From positions 124,001-188,000 of the forward strand of contig RSEE01000040.1 of assembly GCA_003971905.1 (NCBI GenBank): a stretch of DNA of 64,000 bases, read 5' to 3'. The position numbers were made by a program, and so were the translations under genes. Positions 1 to 14,485 of the stretch are shown piece after piece. The notes under the pieces were generated by a model. That model ran no database searches and was not told the DNA's origin. It saw only the letters and a program-made list of their open reading frames with translations. How positions within the stretch are numbered: the first letter of the stretch is position 1; each line of letters starts with the position of its first letter. This DNA is from Moniliella sp. 'wahieum' (taxonomy: Eukaryota > Basidiomycota > Moniliellomycetes > Moniliellales > Moniliellaceae).

Positions 1-2567
1 GCTGGGGTGGTTAACTTGGATGCCACTTCCTCTTTGGTTGATCTCAAGTCGGGGGATGCCGGGGTATGGGAGGACGAAGAGACCCGAGCCTTTTATGAAA
101 ATTTGCTTGATGTGGGCTCCTCTGTCCCCCCTTCTTCGTTGCGCCTGAGGCAGGGGCCAAACCAAACGACCCGAGCAACGAGGATGGGTAAGACTCCCGA
201 TGAAGCGAATGCGAAGGATGATGTGACTGCTTCAGAAAATGTGGAAGAGGTGCATGAAGAAGGCATGCCTGAACTTCCGGAAGAGGTTGCCGAGGATGAG
301 CCAAGCACCGGAGACAAGGAACTGGATGATGCGGCGGATCGAGCTGAAGTTGGAGCTCGCCGGGTGGCCCAGCTTAACCTACTCCTTGCTCGTCTTCCTG
401 AGCTGACGAACAGGACTATGATCGACAGCGCGGCGGTTGAGTTTGCCTATCTCAACTCCAAGCCGCCCGTGGTAAGTTGGAGCGCACGTTACTCAATATT
501 CCTCGCAATCGTGGCGATCTTGCCCCATACTATGCCCGCTTGATCGCTACTTTGGCTCGGTATTGGCCTGATATTGGTGAGGTGACCGTATCATCTCTGA
601 GTGGGCAACTGTTTGGAGCACTCAAGCGGCGTGGTGCTGCTGCCAATGACGTGGGCGCGACAGACTCGCGAGGTAAAGCGGCACGGTTCCTGGGGGAGTT
701 GACGAAGTTCCAAGTGACCCCGGTGCACGTCATTCTTCATGTTATTAAGATGGCGATGGATGATATGGGCGCGGCGGCAGTTGATGTCCTGGCTACATTA
801 CTCGAGACGTGTGGACGGTTTTTACTGTCACAGCCTGCTACGGCCCCTAAAGCGAAAGCGCTGTTAGAGCGAATGAAGCGCTTGCGCTCCACGAGCACCG
901 TGTTGACCGCAGGTCAGCAATTAGCGGGACAATGCCTACTATGCATGTGTCCCGCCTCCCCGCGGCGTTCGTCAAGTCAAAGAGCGTTCTCCGATGGAGC
1001 TGTTTATCCGACATCTCATCTATGACGTACTCACCAAGAAGCACTTGGATAAGGTTGTTCGTCTCCTCCGTCAACTGCACTGGTCCCAACCCGAGACGCA
1101 GCGGACGCTGATGAGTGTGTTCGCCAAGCCGCATAAGCTCAAGTGGCCGGATATTCCGCTTCTGGCGCTCGTGCTCAGGGACCTACAGCCCTTTCATCCC
1201 GAGTTTGTCACAGCAGTCGTTGACACAGTGGTGGAGAAGATCAGGTTGGGGATGGAGATGAATTGGTTCCCCAGGCCCAGATCCGGGTGGCTCAGGTGGC
1301 GTTTTTGGGCGAGTTGTACAACGCAAACTTGATCACGTCAGGCTCTTGTTCTACCATCTTTGGTCTTTGTCACCTTTGCCCACCCTATCCCCCCAGTTCT
1401 ACCCCCATGGCCGGGGGAAGTCATCTTTCTTTGACGGCAGGCACGCCAGCAGCCGCTCCCGCGCCCGGGTACAACTATCAGTACTACCACGCCACCCCAA
1501 TCGACCGTGGAGATGACTACTTCCGCATTCGTCTTGTCTGCCACCTGATTAATATCACTGCCGTGGAAGGACGGTACGAACGTAATCCTGGGAAGCGGTC
1601 GTTGGCTGCTTTTCTCTCCTTTTTCAATGTGTACGTCCTGACCAAGGCAATGCCCCTGCCTTTGGACATCGACTACATGCTAGCCGACTCCCTGGACCTG
1701 ATGCCTGGCGTGGTCAGCGCCCTGGGTGGTTGGACATGGGACTTTGCTGTGGCGCTTGAGCGATACGAAAAGGGCCGTGCTGAGGCCGACAATGGGTTGG
1801 GGGAGGCCGAGGTGGATGAGGAAGAAGGAAGAGGACATGCCGCTTCCTTCCTCGCTGCAGGAAGACCGCGCTTCGGTCACGGGCGATGGTGATGATCGTT
1901 TGGGCGGGCTTGAGGAGGATGAGCGGCTGACTGTGGGGAGACCAAGAGGCCGAAGGGTTGGATGATGAAGATGAAGATCTGGATGAAGACGCGGAGGCAC
2001 AGCTCATGGCCAAACAGCAAGAAGAGTGGGAACGGGCACAGAAGAAGGAGGCAGACGATGCGTTTGGACGGGAGCTAGCCAAGATGATGGCGGACTCGAC
2101 TCCTACGCCGAATGCGGCGGCGGGCACGGCCCGGGGCGTTTGTTTGACGCACCATTCCCTCGTCAAGAAGCCTGTCGCCCCGCTGTTGTGGAGGCAGATT
2201 CCCCGCGCTGGGTACGACAGAGGAGGAGATCAAGGAGCCGCGCCTACATGACCTTCTCTCTTCTTTCCAAGAAAGGGAACAAGGTTTTGACCCACGATTT
2301 GCCTATCCCCGTCAATAGCTCTTTTGCTGAGACGACACGCACGCACCAGGCCGAGGCGGCGGCTGAGAAACAGGCGATCAAGAAGCTCGTCTTGTCTTAC
2401 GCAGCCGGCGAGGAACGAGAACAAGCTCGCTTCGGCATCTCGGATGATCGTAAGTCCTACCCTTCTTAGAAACCTCCTATGGCACTCGGACAAACTAAGC
2501 TAACCTCCTGAGCTCAGCACTCTCTATGTATCGCCGTTCATACCGTCCTGCGCGGGGGACAAGCTAA
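1..2567 (+). CDS. UPF2: UPF2/NMD2, nonsense-mediated decay scaffold, 3' part
   Basis: UPF2 bridges UPF1 and UPF3 in cytoplasmic nonsense-mediated mRNA decay. The 5' end lies outside the window. MIF4G-type repeats are recognisable: a segment with LPELTNRTMIDSAAVEF near 385-445, MELFIRHLIYDVLTKKHL at 994, FLGELYNANLITSG near 1300, and FRIRLVCHLINIT followed by PLDIDYMLADSLDL (1530-1700). An acidic stretch (1800-1990) precedes the conserved C-terminal UPF1-binding segment MTFSLLSKKGNKVLTHDLP (2248-2310). A last intron fits 2450-2517 (GTAAGT donor, GCTAAC branch, CTCAG acceptor); the joined end reads DDPLSMYRRSYRPARGTS and stops at 2565-2567. The reading frame changes near 465, 925, 1265, 1900 and 2180. 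Each change is mended by one base, so indel error is more likely than a pseudogene. Family assignment is very secure; exact joints are not. Confidence 0.9.
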
Positions 2568-3362
2568 AGCCGAGCTGATGTCTTCCGGGTTGCTTGGTTT
2601 GTTCTGGCAGATTTCTTTGCACTGGCCTGAAGCAGGTTTGCACTTACGCATTCTTACCGCAGAGCCGGACCGTCCAAAGCTCTCTCTGACCCGAATGGAG
2701 TCCTGGGAGTGTTTCAACCTGTGTCGTCTGCGCCCTCCCCCTGTGGCGCTAGCCAGGTGTCCCAGGGACGTGAGTCGGCCCTGGTCCTCATCTCCTACTC
2801 CCTATCGCTGGCGGCGTGTTGGGACGTACTGGCCCAGGGCCACACCCCTTCGAGCGCGGAAGGACGGTCCATATGCGTTCGACTGGCAGGTGGCATACAT
2901 TGATAGGCCGTGGATTGCCTTCATTCGATGCGTGTTTTGAGGCTAGCCATCCTGGAATAGGGCCACCTCTGTCGTATAGCGTGTGCGGCCATGGATGGGG
3001 GAGAGTAGCAGATGATGAGAAGTAGACAGCCGTGGTGAACGCTTCTGCTGCCGGACATTCGCACAACCAGAACATGGGAAACAAACGTGGGGGGGGGAAC
3101 AACACGATATAATAGTATTAGTGTACAAACTCAGGAAGGGGGAGCGAGCGTGGAGCGGGGCTTATGCCTAGCGACGACGGTGGTTCCGAGCGGGTCCGAA
3201 AATGGGTCTAGCACAAGGGATAGTTGATGGTTTTATATTGTCGGCGGGAATGGCGCCATTGGGAAAGGAGTGATCCTTGTCTTCTCTTGCTATATGGCAA
3301 GAGCTAATGCCATAGATTCAAACCCCCTCCCCTCCTCCATTCATCTTCGCACAGATCCAGAC
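2568..3362. other. intergenic, convergent 3' flanks
   Basis: This stretch lies between the stop codons of two convergent genes. It holds only short open frames without recognisable similarity, a G-run near 3090 and AT-richer sequence around 3110-3330. I see no supported gene; it probably contains the two 3' untranslated regions. Confidence 0.5.
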
Positions 3363-6494
<3,132 letters not shown>

Positions 6495-7262
6495 GGTCGT
6501 CGGCGGGGCGGGAGGGCGCCCGAGGAGATGGGGATGGGCGAGGGAGGATGGCAGCTGATGGCGGTGGGGACGGAGGAGAAGGATGCGGCGGAGCGCGTGT
6601 GATTCTGTGTTGGCGGAGGAAGCCTGGAGCTCAGACAGGCTCAGGCCCATACGACATGGGTGCATCCGTACGTCAGTCGGCAGTGTCAGTACGAGTACTC
6701 TCACTCGACAGCTGCGTACTCAGTACGTCAGTACCAGTACGCACAGGCAGATGCGTGCCCGGTGACGCACCCCAAGGCATTGCATCAGGCATCATGCATC
6801 CGATCCGCCTCGCCGCTTCTGGACGCCAGCCAGCCGTCGCCTGTCGTCGGCGGTGGTGGATGGGCTTGTTTCAAATTGCATGTCCGCCTCCGCCTTCAAC
6901 TTGAACGTTGGACTGAGTTCAACGAACGTTCAACTCGGCTGATGCTGCCCGCCGCGCTCGCCACTGGCGCCATGCCCGCCCGTCACACACCGTCAGCCAG
7001 CAGCGGTTCGTTGGTGGGGTTGCTACACGACCGCACCAATTTGTACAGCCCCAACTGGCAATCTGTTGGCAGCACCTACAGTGTGGCCCAAGCTCCTCTT
7101 TTCTCATGCGCATTGCCATCCGCCGCCCTCCCTCGCTATAGTCATTACGAAACTTACTACGCCGAGTCACTAGCTGTGCCAGTGATGCATCGTGGCACAG
7201 AGGCCAGCAGGGCAGACCCCCAAAAGGCTGTGGGTGTTAGATATACTGCGGGGGCATTTGAT
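6495..7262. other. upstream region of the LisH gene with GTAC-rich and GTTCAAC-rich words
   Basis: No supported gene. Bases 6668-6745 are dense in GTAC, CAGTAC and TACGTCAGT words. Bases 6895-6935 hold overlapping GTTCAAC/GTTGAAC/AACGTT words. Both lie 170-450 bp upstream of the start of the divergently reading LisH gene, so they may be promoter elements. This last point is inference. Confidence 0.4.
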
Positions 7263-8102
7263 GAGACCTGGAGTCCAGATGGTCGAGGGTGATGCAATTG
7301 CACTAGTGGTGGTGGTGGTGGTGGTGTAAGCCAACCAGCAACGCGTACAGAGGAACATCAAGCAGCGAGTCGCCACCAGGGGCTAAGCTGCGGAACAAGG
7401 AAAAACACAGGAGAGAAAAAGCAACGGAACTCCTAGGCCTGAGGAGGAACTGAAGGGACTGGCCAAAGCACGAGCCACCTGATGGCTCAACACTGTGGCC
7501 CTAGTGCCCCTGAGCCATGACATGCCCTGCAGACGTTGCTTGAAGACTTGTAGCTCACCACTTTGACTTCAAGTTTGTCCGAAGGTGCTTTGCAGCTGAG
7601 CCTCAGCGCTGAGCTCAGCGCTGATCCCATAGGATCTCCGACTGCACCCAAGTCGGAGACTCTATTATAGCCGCCTGATCCCGCGGGTTCTCTGTGCAAA
7701 CAATGTTCCGAAGCCGAACTCTAGCGCTCATGGAACGATGCCTCAGGCTGCGGCCCCACCCCATCCTGGTGCTTCGTAGAGCTTCCTAGTAGGCTAATCG
7801 TGAGCGACAAACTATCTCCTGAGGCCAAGCAAAATTGTGCAAAAACGTTGGGGGATCTCTGACAGAATGCTGTTGAGCCATCAGGTGGCTCGTGCTTTGG
7901 CCAATGTCCCTTCAGTTCCTCCTCAGGCCTAGGAGTTCCGTTGCTTTTTCTCTCCTGTGTTTTTCCTTGTTCCGCAGCTTAGCCCCTGGTGGCGACTCGC
8001 TGCTTGATGTTCCTCTGTAGGCGTTGCTGGTTGGCTTACACCACCACCACCACCACTAGTGCGATTGCATCACCCTCGAGGACCATCTGGACTCCAGGTC
8101 TC
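7263..8102. mobile_element. foldback (long inverted repeat) element, non-coding
   Basis: Two near-identical arms in opposite orientation bound the element: left 7263-7492 and right 7871-8102 (about 230 bp each). Both outer ends read GAGACCTGGAGTCCAGATGG toward the inside. Each arm contains a six-copy GGT/CCA microsatellite, the word CCTAGGAGTTCCGTTGC and an inner end at GAGCCATCAGGTGG. The arms differ by only a few bases. The ~380-bp centre holds palindromic AGCGCTGAGCTCAGCGCTGA (near 7600) and no convincing open frame. This is the architecture of a foldback or long-TIR MITE-like element, presumably mobilised in trans. A clear target duplication is not evident; a short TGAG/CTCA ambiguity exists at the ends. 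Confidence 0.8.
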
Positions 8103-8363
8103 ACACAGTTGACGCCATACTAGCTCGCGCTGCGCGCGCGCCCACCTTTCCTGTCCTTCTCTGCAGTTGGTGTCCTGTCTCTCCGCCGCCACTCCGCTCT
8201 TCGCTTCATTGTAACCTCGTTCCCGCTCTCTGTGACCGATCGACTGGCCACCTATCCTGTAAACTGCTGGCAGCTCGAGGAGAGTGCCCTGTTGCACGGA
8301 CATTACAAACAGAACTCTCCCGCCCGGCTACGTGAATGTCACTGATCAACTCCCTAAAAACTG

Positions 8364-8461
8364 GTTCCATTAGCTCAGTTGGCTAGAGCGTCCGACTGTT
8401 AAAGAGACGGCCTATGTTTTCGGACATCGGGAGGTCGTTGGTTCGAGCCCAACATGGAACG
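8364..8461 (+). tRNA. tRNA-Asn (GTT) with 24-nt intron
   Basis: A full cloverleaf is visible. The acceptor GTTCCAT pairs with ATGGAAC (8454-8460), followed by discriminator G at 8461. The D arm is GCTC/GAGC, the anticodon stem TCCGA/TCGGG and the T arm GTTGG/CCAAC with loop TTCGAGC. The anticodon GTT is at 8398-8400, and a 24-nt intron (8402-8425) follows the base next to the anticodon, the canonical eukaryotic position. A T6 run at 8463-8468 is a Pol III terminator. Confidence 0.93.
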
Positions 8462-8788
8462 CTTTTTTGTATTCGTGCCTTTTGAAGATAGTCCCTGCTA
8501 TGTCAAGCAGCGCTAAAGCCAACAACAACCAACTACCTTTTGTGTGGATGCAGACGCAGGCAGAAGGTGAAAACAAACGGAAGAAGAGAAGAAAGGGTGG
8601 AACCCGTCGGACCGGCAACGGGATCCAGGAGGAATAATCTGTACCCGGTGGTGTCCACACACCCTTTTAGGCCCAGTGGGAACGGAAATAGGTTCTCTTG
8701 TTTACTAGCTCAGGTCGAGGGCAGTCTATTTCCTATCCTCCTGCCGATATTTAGCAGCACACCGACAGTCAAGAATCCAAGGATGTAC

Positions 8789-11447
8789 TTAAGCGTTCTT
8801 GCTTGGCAGCCAAATGGGTGGAAGTGCGGGAGATTCCTCAAGCGCTGGATGGCGGTAGAGGCGGAAGGTATAGTTCTCATGGGCTTCTGCTGGCGTCTCT
8901 TCCCCACGCGAGGGCGGAGTGCTACCCAGTTGCTCGGCCTCCGCTTGCCGGAGAGACGCATGTTGGTGAACCGTTCCGAAGGCGAAACCAGCTGGGAGAG
9001 GTAGTTCCATGCCAATGCCGTGCCCACGAGGAGGGGGATATGCAGCAGCGCCAAAAGCGTTTGCTTCCGTACCACCACCTGCGACAGTTGAAACACTTGG
9101 TACAGCAGTAGCGCCCCTACACACCGTCCCACCGCCATCACGTGCACCTGTCCGGCACCCGTGGACCATGCCCGAGCCTCCGCCAACAGATCAAGCTCCC
9201 CGACGTCATCGTTCTCCTCAGGGAGAGCGGCCGCATTGTCTTCGTCCATGGCCGCGCGCAGGGGGGTGGGGCCAAGGGCGCAGTATTGGAGGCTGCCGAG
9301 GCATGCATAAAGAGCAACTTGTATTTCACCACTGCATAGAGTAGTGTAAAGTATACCAAGGCAAAAACGGTAATCCGCGGCGCCACATTCGCGTAAGAGC
9401 GCCAGCGTAAACACGATTAATATCTGCGGATAAATCGTCCCAGGGAGCAATGGCTCCCTTGTACGACCCGCATCACCCGAAGTAAGCTTGGTCCAGAGCG
9501 CACGAAAGGCAGTGGGCAGACAAAGTAGCTGCAGTGGTACCAATCCAAACGCTTGCAAGATCACATACGATGTGGAAAAGTTGCGTGCAATGGGAAGGAC
9601 CGCGCCGAGGTGGGACAGGAAACCCGCTGGATTCTCTGCCACCTTGGACCAGCGCCCACATTGATACAGTAATCAGAGCAATAAAACGAACAAAAGGTAG
9701 TTGTAATAGCGGTGGAGGATCGTGAGTTGGACTTGGGCACTGTCCCTTGCACCTTGAATGTAGGCCAAGCTCTCGAAGAGGGTGGGAAGCATGCCGTTCC
9801 ACGAAAGAACAAGTGAGGGCAATGCGTTTTGGAACAGTGCCTGCAGCTGAGGATGCTGTTTCAGAAACTCTGACAGACCCGGGATGTACTTGTCCAGGGG
9901 TACGTCTGACACAAGCGAGAGTAGGGCGAACAACGGGGGGATGTAGAAGACCAAAATGAGAAAGACGAGGAACGAGACAAAATGGCTTCGCAATTGTTCT
10001 GAGATGAGGCCCATATTCGCGTTGGGCCACACACTTCCCCCGGACCAGAGGCAAGACGAGTAAGAAAGGTTCCAGGCTCTCCGCATAGGGGTTTGTGCCA
10101 GGATTGTGGGCCTCGGACGCAGACGCGAGCGTAACGAACGCAACACCTGTACCAGCCTTGCGTCTCCCTTGTCGTAGGTGACAAAACGGGGACCGGATAT
10201 TGCATCCTCAGCCTTTCCCTCAGAACCTTATGATGAGCCTGAAAGAAGAGGAGTTGGAGATTGGAAGCTCGTCGACCGATGGCGACATGATGTTCCAACA
10301 CACCGCCTCCCCCATGGCCGGCGGCGCGATACATACAGCGGTTCTGAAAGGAGATGGAGCAATGCGTCAGTCCCCGGCGTGTTGCCGAGGGCTAGAGCCA
10401 GGGCTAGGTGAAGCCGCTCCGAGTCAGCTTGACCTCGGGCTCGTTCGGGCTGGCATCTCCTGTCAGTAGCGGCTCCGCCTCTTCTGCGATCGATCGAGGG
10501 GCCGACTCAACGTCCCTGACTCCAGTATATAGTTGTCCCAATCCCGCTGAATCGCTTGGAGGATGGAGTCAGGGTTGTAGCTGCGGTCCCTCCCGCGGGA
10601 CGGGATGGGGCCCAAGTGAATCCGCCGCATACCGGTCAAGCAAAAATCCTTCCACGCCGACTCCAGCCGCATTTTGGCAAGAGCTCGCTGAGCGAGGGCA
10701 ATTTGGAGATGAGTAGGGTCACGAACGAAGGAAAGGTGGTCCAATGGAACCCCATTTGGGCCAGAGTGCTGCGGAGAGCAATGGATTATATGATGTGCCC
10801 GAGGGATTTGTCGAATTTCGACCGTGCGCCGGGCAGGGTGGCGATCCTAGCTCCCTTAGTAGCATGCGCACAGTTGTAGATGTGGTGTGCGACTCACCCT
10901 CCGGCTGGCGCGAAAAAGAAAGGCCAGCACAAACACGGTGAAGACAACCTCGGTCACGACATGAATAATGGTGAATCGTTGGGGGCAGGCATGTCCGGCT
11001 GCGGCTTGATGGGAAGAGGGCCATCATACCGGAGCATCGGGGGAACAAAAGTTCCATTCGTATCCTGCTCTGGCGGTACGCCGTCAATGGTGCCAAAACT
11101 TGAGCCAGTTGGTTGGCATCGTCACAGCCACGGACCAGAGACTGAGTCCGAGGAAGTGTAGGCAGCCGTGCGGATGAAGTCGAGGAGGACGAGGCCATCG
11201 ATGCCGACGGCGGCGCTGCTTGCGCTCATCAATGGCGTACAGCGGGCGGACCCAGCCAAATAGCACCTGCGGCCGAGCCAAGATGAAGGCACGGCAGGCG
11301 CCGGGGTGTAGAAGGAAGGCAAGCGGGGGCGCACCAGGACAAAGGCAGTAAGGCGGCCAGGCCCAGCGCCCCTGAGTAGTCATCTGGGGTCGACAGCCAA
11401 TGCGCAGGCATCGGATGCCGCGGGTCATTCGGGAGGGAGGCGGCCAT
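8789..11447 (-). CDS. CSC1/TMEM63 (DUF221) membrane channel
   Basis: This is a member of the calcium-permeable, osmosensitive CSC1/OSCA/TMEM63 channel family, multi-pass in plasma or internal membranes. Start ATG at 11447 gives MAASLPNDPRHPMPAHW. The conserved N-terminal features follow across frames (a VRPRLPSFYTP-type motif near 11330; GIDGLVLLDFIRTA near 11190). Next are the cytosolic RNA-recognition-like part and the RSN1_7TM core: SHFVSFLVFLILVFYIPPLFALLS (9920-9990), ENPAGFLSHLGAVLPIARNF (9570-9640), PGTIYPQILIVFTLALLREC and the helix GRCVGALLLYQVFQLSQVVV. The C terminus, YRHPALEESPALPPIWLPSKNA, ends at 8789. The locus crosses at least five one-base frame changes. No intron could be fixed with certainty. 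Confidence 0.85.
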
Positions 11448-11907
11448 CGGACATGGGCTTGGGTCGGGCTGGCCAGCAGAGGCGAGGAGGTGGACGAGGA
11501 GACGGGTGGGTGGGAAAACGGGCGGGGATCGAGGGTAGTTGATGAGGCTGGTGTCACGTTACGTTGATCGCGCTGGCCCCTGGAAAATACAATCGCCCGC
11601 AGGAGGGTCGATGGATTGATCATCGATCAATGATCGATGAATATGAATCCTCGACACTCAGTTCCTGCCCTGCTGGCCCACAGCCGATCGGGAGGCAACC
11701 AGCAGCACGTCACGCGTTTACGCGTCATGCATCATCCACATTCAATATTTCAGCCCCAGAGGCCACTCTGGTTGCAATGCATCACATGAAACGCGTGAGA
11801 AGTCTCAAGTAGGCCCAACACCCCAACACCGCCACAGCTCCTTACAGACAGGAATGGATCCGGGCCAGCATCGATCATCGCCCCCACCACCACCAACACA
11901 CCACAAA
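11448..11907. other. divergent promoter region between CSC1-type gene and RAT1
   Basis: This 460-bp stretch separates two divergent starts and must hold both promoters. It contains a dense ATCGAT/GATCAATGATCGATG island at 11608-11645. I see no TATA box or gene. Confidence 0.5.
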
Positions 11908-14485
11908 ATGGTGCGTGGCTACCCGCTGCTGGGCACCCGGACTATGCTAACTGTCTCTGTAAAAGGGTGTTCCTGCTCTTTTCCACTGGCTGACACGGCG
12001 GTATCCCAGCATCGTCCAACAAGTCGTCGAGGAAGAGGAGGATCCATTCGTAATCGGCGCCGGGGAGGAGGGCCGACGTAACGCGCGGCTGGGGGTTGAC
12101 ATGAGCAGGCCCAACCCAAACGGAGAGGAATTTGATTGTCTGTACCTTGACATGAATGGCATTGTGCATCCTTGTGCCCATCCTCCTGAAGGCCGTCCTG
12201 TCCCCGAGACGGAAGAGGACATGCTGGTGGAGGTGCTGCTGTACACGGAGCGGGTTGTCAACATGATCCGCCCGCGCGTATGCTGTTGATGGCGATTGAC
12301 GGTGTTGCACCTCGCGCCAAAATGAACCAACAGCGCGCGCGTCGTTTCCGGGCCGCTTCAGAGGCAGGGAAAACCCGGGTGGAGAACGCTGCGAAGGTGG
12401 TCAACCTCAGGGCCACAGGGGTGTCCATTCCTGACGAGGAACTGGCCAAGCTGACCAAGACGTCCTGGGACTCGAACTCAATTACCCCGGGTACGCCGTT
12501 TATGGATCTGCTGACTCAGTCCCTCCGCTACTGGGTGGCCAAGAAGATAAATGAGGACCCGGGGTGGAAATATATTACTGTCATCCTTTCTGACGCTTCT
12601 GTCCCAGGAGAAGGAGAGCACAAAATCATGGACTTTGTCCGACGACAACGCACCTTCCCTGACTACGACCCCAACATCCGCCACGTCATTTACGGTATGG
12701 ATGCAGATTTGATCATCCTCTCCCTTGCGACCCACGAGCCGCACTTCAAGGTGTTGCGTGAGGATAACCTCGAAGCTGTACATCAGATTCTCTGCGGAAT
12801 CGCCTCCGAGGAGGGTGAGCTGATTGAGCGGAAAAAAGAACAGCATGCAGCACAGAAGCAGTGGGATATGGACCCGATAAAGTCTCTCAAGCATGCTCCC
12901 AAATCCCGCGAACGCATTGAGAACATCCGTCAAATGCAACCATGTTATATTACTGAGGAGTCCAAAGTCAAAAGGGAGTCTAACCAATCTATGATTCAAA
13001 AGGAATCGGAGCTTCAGGGCGATTGCCAGATGGAGACGAAAGGGAAAGTTTCCTATGCCCATTCCAAGCACAGATCACCCTCATGGTGGGAGAAGGGTGT
13101 TCACACCGACGAGGCCAATGATACTGTTGTGGATAAAAGGATACGTTGTGTTCGTGCTCTGATAAGGAAGAAGAGATCAAGGAAGTGCTGCTGGAGAACT
13201 ACCGTGTTTCCAACACGTCTATCGAGACGCGTGTCGGCACCGCGCATGAGCAGTACTTCAAGGACAAATTTGGTATTGCATTTGATGACCAAAACTCCAA
13301 GCTGGAAGTGGGACGACACTACGTTGAGGGTCTATGCTGGGTGTTAAAGTATTACTACCAGGGCTGTCCCTCGTGGCATTGGTACTATCCTTATCACTTT
13401 GCTCCATATGCGAAAGATTTGGCAACACTTGATCTGAAGGCGGTGAATGGGATCTTTGAGAAGGACCAGCCGTTCCATCCGTACGAGCAGTTAATGGGCG
13501 TCCTCCCCGCTGCATCCCGCGCGATCATCCCAAAAGTCTACCACATGCTGATGACGGAACCACGGAGCGAGATATATGACTTTTATCCTGTCGATTTCCA
13601 GGTTGACATGCATGGTAAGAGGCATGCTTGGCAGGATGTTGCGCTTCTCCCGTTCATCGACCAAACCCGGTTACTCAAGGCTATGGAGGCGCGTACCCCG
13701 CTCCTTACTCCCGATGAAAAAAGAAGAAATGAATTCGGCCATGACTACCTTTTCGTTGGCCCGTCATGCGCAGTGTACGCCGAACTTGCCGCTCTTATGC
13801 AAGCAAGGCTACAACCACTGTGTGGACATTAACACGCGCAAACTTCCCTTCATCCATGGGCATGTCGAGGCCGACCCACAACTGGCAGTCCGGGCAGCAA
13901 CATTTCTAGCCCCTTCACCGACTACCCCGCTTTTCCGGACGTGGCGAATGATCAGTCGATTTCCGTGCGGTATACGCTACCTACAGCCCAATTTGTCCAC
14001 CGTGCCGCCCTTCTTCCGGAGGTAGAGCTGCCTCGGTCGAAGCTGAGACGGATTGGAGATCTCTCCAACATGAAGTGGCGCCCAATCAACACCGGCTCTG
14101 CTGCCTGGCAACACCCCCCCCGCTTTGACATGGGCAAAGGAGGTTCGCAGGGCACTTGGAGCGGGTCACGCTGGTATATGCCCCTAACACCAAAGTGGAA
14201 CCAGGGGCAGAACTGGATCGTATACCACCCTGCCGTCGCAGTATTCGAGCCACGGGAACAATCAGCCGCCGGATGGATGCCTATGGGCAAGATGGGCATG
14301 GGGCTGCTGGTGACTCCGGCCAGGGTGGGTACCAGCACTGCTCTCCCGGCTGCGGGCAAGCATATGTATTGGCCAGCCAAAGCTTAGGGGATAAGGGTCC
14401 CGGCCAGCAAGCTTACCGTCACCCCGGCGATGGCCGCCAGGGCCATTATGGCAAGAGCTATGGCAGATATGCGGAACAAGGGTAA
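11908..14485 (+). CDS. RAT1: RAT1/XRN2 nuclear 5'-3' exoribonuclease, catalytic core incomplete
   Basis: Rat1/Xrn2 degrades 5'-monophosphate RNA in the nucleus and drives transcription termination. The ATG at 11908-11910 is alone in exon 1. Intron 11911-11965 (CTAAC branch, AAAG acceptor) leads to [16 protein letters not shown]. Core motifs present: [12 protein letters not shown] (~12143), [20 protein letters not shown] (~12290), [14 protein letters not shown] (~12603) and [13 protein letters not shown] (~12690). Then LRED runs straight into [20 protein letters not shown] (~12765). The zinc knuckle, the LREYL helix and the VGNDFLPHLP block, with the last catalytic Asp, are missing in a continuous frame. 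The second half is normal ([60 protein letters not shown]). The tail is Gly/Tyr-rich. Frame changes occur near 12275, 13145, 13800 and 14300. Another complete copy must be expected if the gene is essential here. Confidence 0.85.

Noticed and set aside
1-2567. UPF2 as a pseudogene
   Set aside because: All conserved blocks and the spliced C terminus are intact between one-base indels, and the same kind of indel is found in most genes of the window.
12478-13071. 197-codon minus-strand frame opposite RAT1
   Set aside because: Antisense shadow of the RAT1 coding sequence; no independent similarity.
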